From Rhodoferax sp. (GTDB taxonomy: Bacteria; Pseudomonadota; Gammaproteobacteria; Burkholderiales; Burkholderiaceae_C): a stretch of DNA of 64,000 nt. Shown here piece after piece: positions 43,328 to 52,554 of the stretch; position 1 is the stretch's first letter, and every line of letters starts with the position of its first letter. Position numbers and translations under genes: made by a program. Location: the NCBI RefSeq assembly GCF_028689295.1, contig NZ_JAQTWL010000013.1, forward strand, positions 1 through 64,000. Reading direction: 5' to 3'. The notes under the pieces are model-generated. The model saw nothing but the letters and a program-made list of their open reading frames with translations, made no database searches and was not told where the DNA came from.

Positions 43328-45019
43328 TCACATCCCCGCGTAATTCGGCCCACCCCCGCCTTCGGGCGTGACCCAGACAATGTTCTGCGTCGGGTCCTTG
43401 ATATCGCAGGTCTTGCAGTGTACGCAGTTGGCCGCGTTGATCTGCAGCCGGTCGGTGTTGTCGTCTCCTTTGACAAACTCATACACACCGGCCGGGCAGT
43501 AACGCGCCTCCGGGCCGGCGAATTTCGCCAGATTGATGCTCACCGGCACGCTGGCGTCTTTCAGGGTCAGGTGTGCGGGCTGATTCTCTTCATGGTTGAC
43601 ATTGCTGATGAAGACACTGCTCAAGCGGTCAAAGCTCAGCTTGCCATCGGGCTTGGGGTAATCAATCGGTTTGCATTCCGAGGCCGGCTTCAGGTAGGCA
43701 TGGTCAGGCTTGTCACGCCGGATGGTCCAGGGCATCTTGCCATTCAGACCAAACTGCTCAAAACCGTTCATCAAGGTACCCACGGTGAGACCATACTTGA
43801 ACCAGGCCTTGAAGTTGCGCGACTTGTTGAGCTCGGTGTACAACCAGCTGGCCTCAAACGCTTCCGGGTAGGCGGTCAACTCGTCATGTTGGCGTCCCGC
43901 TGTCACCGCCTCAAAGGCGGCCTCGGCCGCCAGCATGCCGGACTTGATGGCCGCGTGTGTGCCCTTGATGCGACTCACATTCAAAAAGCCCGCATCACAA
44001 CCCACCAGCGCACCGCCCGGGAACACGGTCTTCGGTAAAGACAACAAACCCCCGGCAGTGATGGCGCGCGCACCATAGGCCAGGCGTTTGCCGGTGACTT
44101 CACCCTTGTCATTCTCCAGGTACCAGCGGATGTTCGGATGGGTCTTCCAGCGCTGGAATTCCTCGAAGGGGCTCAAATACGGGTTGGAATAGTTCAAACC
44201 GGTGATAAAACCCAGGGCGATCTTGTTGTCCTCCATGTGGTACAGGAAGGAGCCGCCATAGGTGTTGTTCTCCATCGGCCAGCCGGCGGTGTGCACCACC
44301 AGGCCGGGTTCATGGCGGCTGGGCTCGGCCTCCCACAGTTCCTTGATGCCAATGGCATAACTTTGCGGATCGCAGCCCTCGTCCAGATTGAACTTGGCGA
44401 TCACTTGTTTGCCAAGGTGGCCGCGCGCGCCTTCGGCAAACACGGTGTATTTGCCCAGCAGCTCCATGCCAACCTGGAAATTGGGGCCGGGCTCGCCATT
44501 CTTCTCGATGCCCATGTTGCCGGTGGCCACACCCCGGACAGAACCCGCGTCGTCATACAGCACCTCAGCAGCGGCAAAGCCGGGGAAGATTTCCACGCCC
44601 AAACTTTCAGCCTGTTCGGCCAGCCAGCGTGTCAAGGCGCCCAGGCTGATGATGTAGTTGCCGTGGTTCTGGCTGCATTCGGGCAGGAACATGTTGGGCG
44701 TGCGGTAGCCAGTGGTCTCAGACAGAAACATCATGGCCTCGTCAGTGACGGGCTGGTTCAAGGGGGCGCCCATGGCTTTCCAGTCGGGGAACAGCTCGGT
44801 CAGCGACTGCGGGTCGAGCACGGCACCGGACAAGATGTGGGCACCGGGCTCGGAGCCTTTTTCCAGCACGACGACCGACAGCTCCTGGCCTTTCTCGGTG
44901 GCGAGTTGTTTGAGCCGGATGGCGGTGGACAGGCCGGCGGGGCCGCCACCGACCACGACCACGTCGTAGTCCATGGCTTCACGGGGGCCGTATTGGGTCA
45001 GGATGTCCTGGGGGGTCAT
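43328..45019 (-). CDS. Electron-transfer flavoprotein--ubiquinone oxidoreductase
   Basis: This 563-residue membrane-associated enzyme passes electrons from ETF, reduced by the acyl-CoA dehydrogenases, to ubiquinone. The FAD dinucleotide site is VVVVGGGPAGLSTAI (~16-30). The middle carries the ubiquinone-binding region. The C-terminal 4Fe-4S ligands are CPAGVYEF and NAANCVHCKTCDIKDP, ending GGGGPNYAGM. The start was set at ATG 45019 because the upstream frame is shadow. It lies 11 bases after the thiolase gene. No etfAB is seen in the window. Confidence 0.95.
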   Translation of the reverse strand: MTPQDILTQYGPREAMDYDVVVVGGGPAGLSTAIRLKQLATEKGQELSVVVLEKGSEPGAHILSGAVLDPQSLTELFPDWKAMGAPLNQPVTDEAMMFLSETTGYRTPNMFLPECSQNHGNYIISLGALTRWLAEQAESLGVEIFPGFAAAEVLYDDAGSVRGVATGNMGIEKNGEPGPNFQVGMELLGKYTVFAEGARGHLGKQVIAKFNLDEGCDPQSYAIGIKELWEAEPSRHEPGLVVHTAGWPMENNTYGGSFLYHMEDNKIALGFITGLNYSNPYLSPFEEFQRWKTHPNIRWYLENDKGEVTGKRLAYGARAITAGGLLSLPKTVFPGGALVGCDAGFLNVSRIKGTHAAIKSGMLAAEAAFEAVTAGRQHDELTAYPEAFEASWLYTELNKSRNFKAWFKYGLTVGTLMNGFEQFGLNGKMPWTIRRDKPDHAYLKPASECKPIDYPKPDGKLSFDRLSSVFISNVNHEENQPAHLTLKDASVPVSINLAKFAGPEARYCPAGVYEFVKGDDNTDRLQINAANCVHCKTCDIKDPTQNIVWVTPEGGGGPNYAGM

Positions 45020-45030
45020 AGTTTGCTCTT

Positions 45031-46233
45031 TCAAACACGTTCCAGAATCAGGGCGATGCCCTGGCCGACGCCAATACACATGGTGCACAGCGCGTAGCGA
45101 CCGCCCGTGGCGTGCAGGCGATTGACCGCCGTGGTGGCCAGGCGCGCACCCGAGGCGCCCAGCGGATGGCCCAGCGCAATCGCACCGCCCCAGGCGTTGA
45201 CGCGCGCGTCATCGTCCGGCAAGCCCAGCAGGCGCAACACCGCCAGACCCTGGGCGGCAAAGGCCTCGTTGAGTTCGATCACATCGAGTTGCGCCAGACT
45301 CAAGCCGGTCTGGGCCAGCACCAGTTGGGTGGCGGGCGCCGGGCCAATACCCATGATGCGCGGGGCCACGCCGACCGAGGCCATGCCGACCACGCGCGCC
45401 CTCGGTGTCAAACCGTTCTTGGCGGCCGTGGCCTCATCGGCCAGCAGCAAGGCGCAGGACCCGTCGTTGACACCGCTGGCATTGCCTGCCGTGACCGTGC
45501 CGTCCGGGCGCACGATGGGTTTGAGCTTGGCCAGCACCTCCAAAGACGTGTCACGCGGATGCTCGTCCTGGTCAACCACCAGCGCTTCGCCCTTTTTCTG
45601 CGCAATGCTGACCCCGGTGATTTCACGCGCCAGGTGGCCGGCTTGCTGCGCCGCCACGGCCCGCTGCTGGCTGGCCAGCGCCATGAGGTCCTGCGCCTCG
45701 CGCTCAATTCGGTATTCGGTGGCCACGTTCTCGGCGGTTTCGGGCATGGAATCGATGCCGTACTGGGCTTTCATGAGCTTGTTGACGAAGCGCCAGCCAA
45801 TGGTGCTGTCATACACCGCGTTGTTGCGGCCAAAGGCGCTTTCCATCTTGGGCATGACAAAGGGGGCGCGGCTCATGCTCTCGACGCCACCGGCGATCAT
45901 CAGCGTGGCTTCGCCGCTCTTGATGGCGCGGGCGGCCGTGCCCACCGCGTCCAGACCGGAGCCGCACAGGCGGTTGATGGTGGCACCGGGCACTGCCACC
46001 GGCAAACCGGCCAGCAAACTGACCATGCGAGCGACGTTGCGGTTGTCTTCCCCGGCCTGGTTGGCGCAGCCGTACAGCACATCGGTCACTGCCGCCCAAT
46101 CTACGTTTGGGTTGCGCGCCATGAGCGCCTTGATCGGGATAGCACCCAGGTCGTCAGTGCGCACGCTGCTCAAGGCACCGCCGTAGCGGCCAATGGGGGT
46201 GCGGATGGCGTCACAGATGTAGGCTTGGTTCAT
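45031..46233 (-). CDS. Acetyl-CoA acyltransferase, 3-oxoadipyl-CoA thiolase type
   Basis: This 400-residue thiolase cleaves 3-oxoacyl-CoA with CoA. The nucleophile loop is GATINRLCGSGLDAVG (Cys ~90), the His motif GGAIALGHPLGASGARL, and the Cys loop CTMCIGVGQGIALILE. The PcaF/PaaJ-type signature GCANQAGEDNRNVARM is clear, so it resembles 3-oxoadipyl-CoA thiolases and might act on a dicarboxylic or branched product. The ribosome site GAGAGA precedes ATG 46233. It follows the bifunctional enzyme by 30 bases and forms the classic beta-oxidation pair with it. Confidence 0.94.
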   Translation of the reverse strand: MNQAYICDAIRTPIGRYGGALSSVRTDDLGAIPIKALMARNPNVDWAAVTDVLYGCANQAGEDNRNVARMVSLLAGLPVAVPGATINRLCGSGLDAVGTAARAIKSGEATLMIAGGVESMSRAPFVMPKMESAFGRNNAVYDSTIGWRFVNKLMKAQYGIDSMPETAENVATEYRIEREAQDLMALASQQRAVAAQQAGHLAREITGVSIAQKKGEALVVDQDEHPRDTSLEVLAKLKPIVRPDGTVTAGNASGVNDGSCALLLADEATAAKNGLTPRARVVGMASVGVAPRIMGIGPAPATQLVLAQTGLSLAQLDVIELNEAFAAQGLAVLRLLGLPDDDARVNAWGGAIALGHPLGASGARLATTAVNRLHATGGRYALCTMCIGVGQGIALILERV

Positions 46234-46263
46234 GGTCTCTCTTTCAATATCAATAAATCAGTG

Positions 46264-48306
46264 TCATGCCAGCAGCACGGACAGATCGGCGACAACAAAA
46301 CCGTGACCGGACTCAGCCGCCAGGGTTTGCAAATCGCGCTCCATCGCCACACGTTCTTGCTGGCGCGCCCAGAACACCGGGCCGCCTTCCCAGCGCGGAA
46401 AGCCGTAGCCTTGCACCAGCACCACATCGATGTCGCTGGCGCGGCTGGCAATGCCTTCCTGCAGCAACAGCGCCGCTTCGTTGACCATGGCCAGCATGGC
46501 GCGGCGCTGAATTTGCGCCGCACTGAGCGCTTGCCGGCTTACGCCGCGTTGTAGCGAAGCCTGCTCGATGATGTTGCGCACCACGGCATCCGTGGTCTTG
46601 GATTTTTTGCCGTCCACATAGGTGTAATAACCTGCATCGGTCTTGCGGCCCAGGCGCCCCTGTTCACACAGCTGGTCGAGGATGGCAACATAACGCTCGC
46701 GCGGGTCGCGGTTGGCCGCCTGCGATTTGCGCATGCGCCAGGCAATGTCGAGCCCGGTCAGGTCGGCCACGGCAAACGGACCCATGGCAAAACCGAAACC
46801 TTGCAAGGCGGCGTCCACGTCTTCGGGCCAGGCGCCGTCTTCGAGCATGAATTCACACTGCCGGCGGTAGGCGTTGTAGATGCGGTTGCCGATGAAGCCA
46901 AAGGCGTTGCCGGTGAGCACCGGCAGTTTTTTGAGTTGCCGGCCCAGCGCCATGCCGGTGGCCAGGACCTCAGGGCTGCTCTGGGCGCCGCGCACCACCT
47001 CGAGCAGCTTCATGACATGGGCCGGGCTGAAAAAGTGCAGACCCAGCACGTCTTGTGGGCGGGTCGTGGCCTTGGCAATGGCGTCCACGTCCAGGTACGA
47101 GGTGTTGGTGGCCAGCACGGCACCTGCTCTGGCGTACTGATCGATCTTCTTGAACACCTCCTGTTTGACGGCCAACTCTTCAAACACGGCCTCGATCACC
47201 AGGTCGGCACGGGACAGTTGCGCCCAGTCCGTGGTGGGGCTCAAGCGGGCTTCATTGGCGGCAGCCAGACTGGCTTTCATCTTGCCTGCGCTCACGCGGC
47301 CCTGGTAATGGTCGGTGACGCGCTGTTGGCCGCGCTGCAGTGCCGCGCTGTCCTGCTCCAGCAGGATGACGTTCAGACCGGCATCAAGCGCGCAAATGGC
47401 AATACCGGCGCCCATGGTGCCGGCGCCAATGATGGCCACGGTTTGCAATGGGCGCGGCGCTGCTTGCAGGCTGGCGGGCAGTTTGGTGGCTTCGCGCTCG
47501 GCAAAAAATTGGTAGCGCAGGGCAAACGCATCGGCAGATAATCGCAGTTGCTGGAACATCGCCCGCTCCTGCACCAGGCCATCGTCCACTGGCAAAATGG
47601 CTGCATTCTTAACTGCCAAGATGGCCGCAAGCACGGCGGGCCGACGCTTGCCAGCACTGAGGGCGGTTTGTTCGGCCTGCTCAATGATCGCGGCGTCTTC
47701 CGTGGGAACGTGTTCATCGCGAATACGGTACTTGCGGCCCGCTAGGCGCTGCGCCAACTCGATGGCATGAGCTTGCAAATCAGCTGGAACGACCTCATCG
47801 ACCAACCGCAACGCAAGCGCCTTATCGGCCTTGATGCGTTCGCCGCTGCAGATCATCAGGATAGCGCGACTCACACCGATCCGGCGCGGCAAGCGCTGGG
47901 TGCCGCCCGCGCCAGGAATCATGCCAAGGGTTACCTCGGGCAGTCCCATCAGCGTGTCGGCCAAGGCAATGCGTGCATCACAGGCCAACGCCAATTCCAA
48001 GCCTCCTCCAAGCGCCGCGCCGTGCAGCGCTGCAACAATCGGTTTGCTGCAGGCTTCAATCTGGGCGATGACGGTGGGCAACTGCGGATCTTGCAGCGGT
48101 TGGCCGAATTCCCGCAGATCGGAGCCGGCCACAAAGGTGGTTCCGCCACCGATGATGACGCCGGCGCGCAGGTCCGACTGCGCCTGCAATTGCTGTATCG
48201 CTTCCGTCAGACCCTGGCGTACCGTGAGTGATCCGGCATTGATGGGCGGGTTGTTGATTTCAATCAGCAAGACATCGCCAAGTTGTTCGGTTCGTATGGT
48301 GGACAT
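46264..48306 (-). CDS. FadB/FadJ-like bifunctional enoyl-CoA hydratase/3-hydroxyacyl-CoA dehydrogenase
   Basis: This 680-residue fusion has an N-terminal crotonase domain (~1-190: AALHGAALGGGLELALACDA, GLPEVTLGMIPGAGGTQRL), an NAD-binding Rossmann domain (~285-460: VAIIGAGTMGAGIAICA, HFFSPAHVMKLLEVV) and C-terminal helical dehydrogenase domains (GFIGNRIYNAY, GFAMGPFAVADLTGLDI). It hydrates enoyl-CoA and oxidises the 3-hydroxy product. The order matches peroxisomal-type multifunctional enzymes. ATG 48306 was preferred to 48321. It heads the operon that runs through thiolase and ETF-QO. Confidence 0.95.
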   Translation of the reverse strand: MSTIRTEQLGDVLLIEINNPPINAGSLTVRQGLTEAIQQLQAQSDLRAGVIIGGGTTFVAGSDLREFGQPLQDPQLPTVIAQIEACSKPIVAALHGAALGGGLELALACDARIALADTLMGLPEVTLGMIPGAGGTQRLPRRIGVSRAILMICSGERIKADKALALRLVDEVVPADLQAHAIELAQRLAGRKYRIRDEHVPTEDAAIIEQAEQTALSAGKRRPAVLAAILAVKNAAILPVDDGLVQERAMFQQLRLSADAFALRYQFFAEREATKLPASLQAAPRPLQTVAIIGAGTMGAGIAICALDAGLNVILLEQDSAALQRGQQRVTDHYQGRVSAGKMKASLAAANEARLSPTTDWAQLSRADLVIEAVFEELAVKQEVFKKIDQYARAGAVLATNTSYLDVDAIAKATTRPQDVLGLHFFSPAHVMKLLEVVRGAQSSPEVLATGMALGRQLKKLPVLTGNAFGFIGNRIYNAYRRQCEFMLEDGAWPEDVDAALQGFGFAMGPFAVADLTGLDIAWRMRKSQAANRDPRERYVAILDQLCEQGRLGRKTDAGYYTYVDGKKSKTTDAVVRNIIEQASLQRGVSRQALSAAQIQRRAMLAMVNEAALLLQEGIASRASDIDVVLVQGYGFPRWEGGPVFWARQQERVAMERDLQTLAAESGHGFVVADLSVLLA

Positions 48307-48327
48307 GATTTCTTCTTTCATGGGGTG

Positions 48328-48540
48328 TCAGGCTTTAGTGAAGTGGATGGCGATCTTTTCGTATTGCTCACACGATTCCAAGCGACTCAAAGCCGAATCG
48401 CCTGGTCTAGCGGGCACTCACTTTCGATGACGAGCCGCAGAGCGGTACGCTCTGTCAACCTCAGAAAATCGCGGAACTCGTCGAAGTTGCCCAGCTTCGA
48501 GCCGAAGATCTGGAGCTGGCGGATAAAGATCCACCAGAAA
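48328..48540 (-). pseudogene. C-terminal remnant of a zinc-type (MDR) dehydrogenase
   Basis: FIRQLQIFGSKLGNFDEFRD and FLRLTERTALRLVIESECPL, then in a shifted frame ALSRLESCEQYEKIAIHF, match the last ~65 residues of medium-chain quinone/alcohol dehydrogenases. One frameshift separates the two pieces. The body of the gene is missing. It is directly upstream of the fadB-like operon and in the same direction, so an oxidoreductase step may have been lost. The rest of 48541-48704 holds nothing recognisable. Confidence 0.65.
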
Positions 48541-48704
48541 TGGATGGTGCTTATACGAGACTTGATGGCCGCCTTGTATCGCTTTACTTTTCAAGTAAAC
48601 GAACGCATTCAGCGCCTCTAACTCAACCGTCGTATACACAAAATCCGGGACACCCTCCGTTGGGCTTGCCCGGACGTTGCCATGGCAAAGCCCACACTTC
48701 ACAG

Positions 48705-50321
48705 TTAGCTCTCGGATGCCTTGGCTTGCTGATTGCGGTACTCATCGCGCAACTCGCGTTTCAATACCTTGCCGTAATTGGCGCGAGGGAAATCCTGCCG
48801 GAATTCCACCCTTGAGACGCGCTGGAATTTGCCGAGACGCTCGTTACCCCATGCGCACAACTCCGCTTCGCTGATCGTCGCGCCTTCGTGCATGATCGCC
48901 AGCAACAATGGGGTTTCGATCCACTTCTCATGCGGTACGCCAATAACAGCGACTTCCCTGACCTGCGGATGGCGCATGAAAATATCTTCAATGTCACTCG
49001 CAAAGATATTGATCCCGCCCGACTTGATCATGTCCTTGATGCGCCCCGTCACATACAGGAAACCATCCTCATCCATCCGACCGAGGTCACCGCTACGGAT
49101 GTAGGTGCGACCCTTGGGACCAATCCAAACTATATCTTTGGTCCGTTCTGCGTCGTTGTAATACCCCCGCATGAGGCCAGCGCCATATCCAGCGATTTCT
49201 CCGAACTCGCCGCGCGGCACCTCGCTCCCATTTTCATCAATGATACATATGTCAGCACCAAAGATCGGTACACCGACCGAACCTCGCTTGCCTTTCTCGT
49301 AATCCTTGGGACCAATGCAAAAGTAGAATCCCTCGGTCATTCCATAGCACTCGTAGATGCCGGCATTGGGGAAGGTTTCCAACAGGTCATCGAAGGTCTG
49401 ACCGGGCAAGGCTTGCCCGCCAGACAGAATTACCTGCATGCTCGAAAGATCGAGCGATTTTTCCTGCCGACTGGCAGCTATGAGTTTGATCGCCTGGGTT
49501 GGCACCATGAAGGTGTGGGTACACCGCTCGCGCGCAACCGTTTCAAGGAACTTTTCGGCGTCGAATCCCGACATCAGCACACAGGTTCCGCCTGAATAGA
49601 TTGTGGGGAGCATTGTCAACCAGGTGCCGTTGGTGTAGAGCGGCGTCGAGCAAAGCGTCCGGGTGTACTTGTCTACCAGAAGTTCCTGGCCATATCCAAT
49701 GGAAAACGCCAAACGACTGAAATGCGTATGTTCAATGCCTTTTGGAATACCAGTCGTCCCCGAGCTGTAGATGATATTCATCGGTTCACTCATCTGATGT
49801 GTGACATCTGGATCGTGGTTGGGCGCGTTTTCGATTAATTGTTCAGCCGAGGACCAACCTTCGGCGAGCCCATCGAAGGCAAAAGCTCCGCCAGGCTCGA
49901 TATGCTGCAGTTGGTGCCGGACCGCCTCCACTTGCTGGCGAGTCTCCGAATCAACAAACAGGAACCTGGCGTCGCTGTTATTGATCATCATGGGCAGGGT
50001 GTCAGCGGACATCATTACGTTCAAGGGCACTATCACGCCCCCCGCCTTGATCGTGCCCCAGCACATCTCGAACATCGCGATCGAATTTTTGCCAAGGATA
50101 CAGATCTTGTCTCCCTTGTTCAGTCCCAGCATCAACAATGCATTAGCTACCTGGTTGGTGCGAAGGTGGAATTCAGCCCACGACCGCCGTTGATCATTAC
50201 AGACTACAGCATCTTTTGTTGCAAAATACTTGGCGTTGCGCGCAATAAAATCGGTGTTGAAAAGCCCGGGGTTGTCCAAGATGCCAACATGAGCGGGTCT
50301 GGTCGGGATCGATTGAGTCAT
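48705..50321 (-). CDS. AMP-dependent acyl-CoA synthetase/ligase
   Basis: This 538-residue adenylate-forming enzyme has the P-loop motif IIYSSGTTGIPKGIEHTH (~195-212), ECYGMTEGFYFC, the hinge IRSGDLGRMDEDGFLYVTGR, and the C-terminal Lys in RANYGKVLKREL. It resembles medium/long-chain and bile-acid-type ligases. It would activate the acid brought in by the Liv importer, whose genes lie directly upstream in the same direction. Together with the ligase at 39-41 kb it provides two activation activities with different architectures. Confidence 0.92.
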   Translation of the reverse strand: MTQSIPTRPAHVGILDNPGLFNTDFIARNAKYFATKDAVVCNDQRRSWAEFHLRTNQVANALLMLGLNKGDKICILGKNSIAMFEMCWGTIKAGGVIVPLNVMMSADTLPMMINNSDARFLFVDSETRQQVEAVRHQLQHIEPGGAFAFDGLAEGWSSAEQLIENAPNHDPDVTHQMSEPMNIIYSSGTTGIPKGIEHTHFSRLAFSIGYGQELLVDKYTRTLCSTPLYTNGTWLTMLPTIYSGGTCVLMSGFDAEKFLETVARERCTHTFMVPTQAIKLIAASRQEKSLDLSSMQVILSGGQALPGQTFDDLLETFPNAGIYECYGMTEGFYFCIGPKDYEKGKRGSVGVPIFGADICIIDENGSEVPRGEFGEIAGYGAGLMRGYYNDAERTKDIVWIGPKGRTYIRSGDLGRMDEDGFLYVTGRIKDMIKSGGINIFASDIEDIFMRHPQVREVAVIGVPHEKWIETPLLLAIMHEGATISEAELCAWGNERLGKFQRVSRVEFRQDFPRANYGKVLKRELRDEYRNQQAKASES

Positions 50322-50426
50322 GGTTTATCTCCAAATATTTAACAGGTTATCCAGTTTCGTTTTTACGGGAAAGGATATGTGTCTTAGGTGCGAGGAATCG
50401 ATGAAAATGGTCTCGGCGCCGTTTCT

Positions 50427-51155
50427 CTAATGGATACCCAAATAGAGCTGCTGGACCTGATCGTTATCACGCAAGGATGATGCCTCGCCCTCCAAGGCGA
50501 TGCGACCATTCTCTAAACAATATCCGTAGCTGGAATATTCCAAAGCAAGCTCGGCGTTTTGCTCGACCAGCAGGACCGTGAGTTGACGTGCCTCGGTGAG
50601 TTTGCGCACCTTCTCGAAAATATCCTCAACAATCATGGGAGCCAGTCCCAGAGACGGCTCATCCAGCAGAATGACGCGGGGATCGCTCATCAACGCGCGC
50701 CCAATCGCCAGCATCTGCTGCTCACCACCAGACAGATAACCCGACAACTGCATCCGGCGCTCCTGTAGGCGGGGAAAAAATTCGTAAATTTCGTCTAAGC
50801 TTTCTCGTAGCTTTGCCTTGCTTTTAACCACATGGGCGCCAACGATCAGGTTTTCCTCAACAGTCAGACTTTGGAACACGCGCCGCCCCTCGAACACCTG
50901 AACAAGGCCCATTTTGACAATGTCAAAGGGCTTTTGTTTTGAGATATCCAAACCATCGAAACTGACCGAACCGCGCGTCAATTCACCGCGCTCGGCCGAT
51001 AGCAGGCCAGATATAGCCTTAAGAGTAGTAGTTTTTCCGGCGCCGTTGGCGCCCAACAAGGTCGTTATCATCCCTTGTTTTGCTGTGAGAGAGATTCCCT
51101 TGAGGACGAGAATAACCCCGTCATAAACCACTTCAACATTGTTTAGAACCAGCAT
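50427..51155 (-). CDS. livF: ABC transporter ATP-binding protein, LivF type
   Basis: This 242-residue ATPase of a branched-chain amino acid-type importer has Walker A LLGANGAGKTTTLKAI (~33-48), signature LSGGEQQMLAIGRAL, Walker B VILLDEPSLGLAP and the Liv-type ending. It pairs with LivG for the two ATPase sites and lies 79 bases from the binding-protein gene. Liv-type systems often import aromatic or short branched carboxylates in catabolic islands, consistent with its place here. Confidence 0.94.
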   Translation of the reverse strand: MLVLNNVEVVYDGVILVLKGISLTAKQGMITTLLGANGAGKTTTLKAISGLLSAERGELTRGSVSFDGLDISKQKPFDIVKMGLVQVFEGRRVFQSLTVEENLIVGAHVVKSKAKLRESLDEIYEFFPRLQERRMQLSGYLSGGEQQMLAIGRALMSDPRVILLDEPSLGLAPMIVEDIFEKVRKLTEARQLTVLLVEQNAELALEYSSYGYCLENGRIALEGEASSLRDNDQVQQLYLGIH

Positions 51156-51234
51156 CCGTGTACCTGTAGATGAGGCGAATGGAAAGGGATATATCCTGTC
51201 CCATCCGCCTGGTTAGCGATTACCGAACCGGGGC

Positions 51235-52488
51235 TCAGTTGCCCTGCTTGATGATTTCGGCCTTGACTTCTGGATAGGCATTGAACCATTCCGTGACCTT
51301 GGTGAACTTACCCTTTTGCACTTGGAACACCTGAAGCCAGCCACCTCCCTCGTGGTCGTTGGCTGTGATGTGCAGCGGAGGTACCAGGTCACCCAGACTG
51401 ACTAGGTTCTCTTTCGAAATGCTCTCAAAAGCCACTTTCATTTCGTCGCCGGTGACTTTACTGCCCTTATTCTTCTTGAGTGCCAGCCTCAAGGCCTCGA
51501 TCTGTATGGCCGTATGAAACAACCATCGGTTGTAATAGACGGTCGATTCCATGACCTTGGGTATGGGCTTACCCTCCGCCGTGTACATGGCCTTGATATC
51601 CTTGACCACCTGGTAGTTGTCGCCCACACCGGCAAACTGCAGACCATAGTAGCCGTCGGCGATTTCACCGCCGCCAGCTGCCTCGAGGTCCGACTCTGCG
51701 GCGCCCCAAGCCAGCGAAATCACCTTGTCCAGCGGAAAGCCGACGCGCTTCAGAGCCTTGATGCCTACCGATGGCGCACGGCCAAACAGATTAGCGATAA
51801 GGAAGTCGGGCTTAAAGCGTTGGCTGATGTCGATGACCTGAGCAGCCATTTCAAGCCCTGGAGGCGGTACGGCGAATGACTTTAATTCGAACCCTTCACG
51901 TTTCGCCAGCGCTTCGAGCACCGGGATCGGCTCACGTCCGGTCGGATTGTCGACGAACAGAAATCCTATCTTCTTGCCCTTCAAGCCACCAAGCTTGTTG
52001 CCTACGAACTTGACCGCTGCAGCGCCTTGCGAATAAAAGGTTGCCGCGATTGGGAACAGATATGGGTATTTGACGCCATCAGCAGCATTGGCAGTGCCAA
52101 AACCCGGTGAAGTACCCGGAATGTGGTCCTCCGCCATGCGTTGCTGTAACGATTGAACATGAGGGGTGCCGTAAAGCATGATTGACACTGCACCATCTTT
52201 CTTGAAGCGCTCATAGGCCTCAATACCTTGCGGTACTTTGTACTCAGTATCGATCTCGAGTGCCCGGACCTTCCGACCTTCAACACCGCCTTTGAGGTTC
52301 ACCAACTTGACGTAGTCCTGAATTGCTGAACACATGATGACCCCGGAAGATTGCGTGGGACCGGTTCTGTCACACAGCACGCCCAAGACCACTTCATTTA
52401 CCTGCGCGACTCCTTGCGTCGCGTACATGCTCATTCCGAGCCCGGCACTGAGTGCCATTACGCTCTTGATCCAAATCCTTTTCATCAT
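51235..52488 (-). CDS. ABC transporter periplasmic substrate-binding protein (Liv type)
   Basis: This 417-residue type I periplasmic binding protein has a Sec signal peptide (~1-29: Lys/Arg, then VMALSAGLGMSMYATQGVAQ) with cleavage near Ala-Gln. The mature domain begins NEVVLGVLCDRTGPTQSSGV, the usual ligand-edge Ser/Thr motif of the family. The ligand is not readable; the gene context suggests an organic acid rather than an amino acid. A strong AAGGAG ribosome site precedes ATG 52488 (52485 is also possible). Confidence 0.92.
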   Translation of the reverse strand: MMKRIWIKSVMALSAGLGMSMYATQGVAQVNEVVLGVLCDRTGPTQSSGVIMCSAIQDYVKLVNLKGGVEGRKVRALEIDTEYKVPQGIEAYERFKKDGAVSIMLYGTPHVQSLQQRMAEDHIPGTSPGFGTANAADGVKYPYLFPIAATFYSQGAAAVKFVGNKLGGLKGKKIGFLFVDNPTGREPIPVLEALAKREGFELKSFAVPPPGLEMAAQVIDISQRFKPDFLIANLFGRAPSVGIKALKRVGFPLDKVISLAWGAAESDLEAAGGGEIADGYYGLQFAGVGDNYQVVKDIKAMYTAEGKPIPKVMESTVYYNRWLFHTAIQIEALRLALKKNKGSKVTGDEMKVAFESISKENLVSLGDLVPPLHITANDHEGGGWLQVFQVQKGKFTKVTEWFNAYPEVKAEIIKQGN

Positions 52489-52554
52489 TGTCTCCTTTTA
52501 GAGGTTTATAGAGTTTTTAAGCTCTGAGGGTGGGGGAAATTAGCGTTTTTATCG

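Noticed and set aside
44138-45097. 319-codon + strand frame
   Set aside because: Antisense of ETF-ubiquinone oxidoreductase; no family signature.
45112-46554. 480-codon + strand frame
   Set aside because: Antisense of the thiolase and the end of the fadB-like gene; high-GC shadow frame with low-complexity Gly/His/Arg/Gln content.
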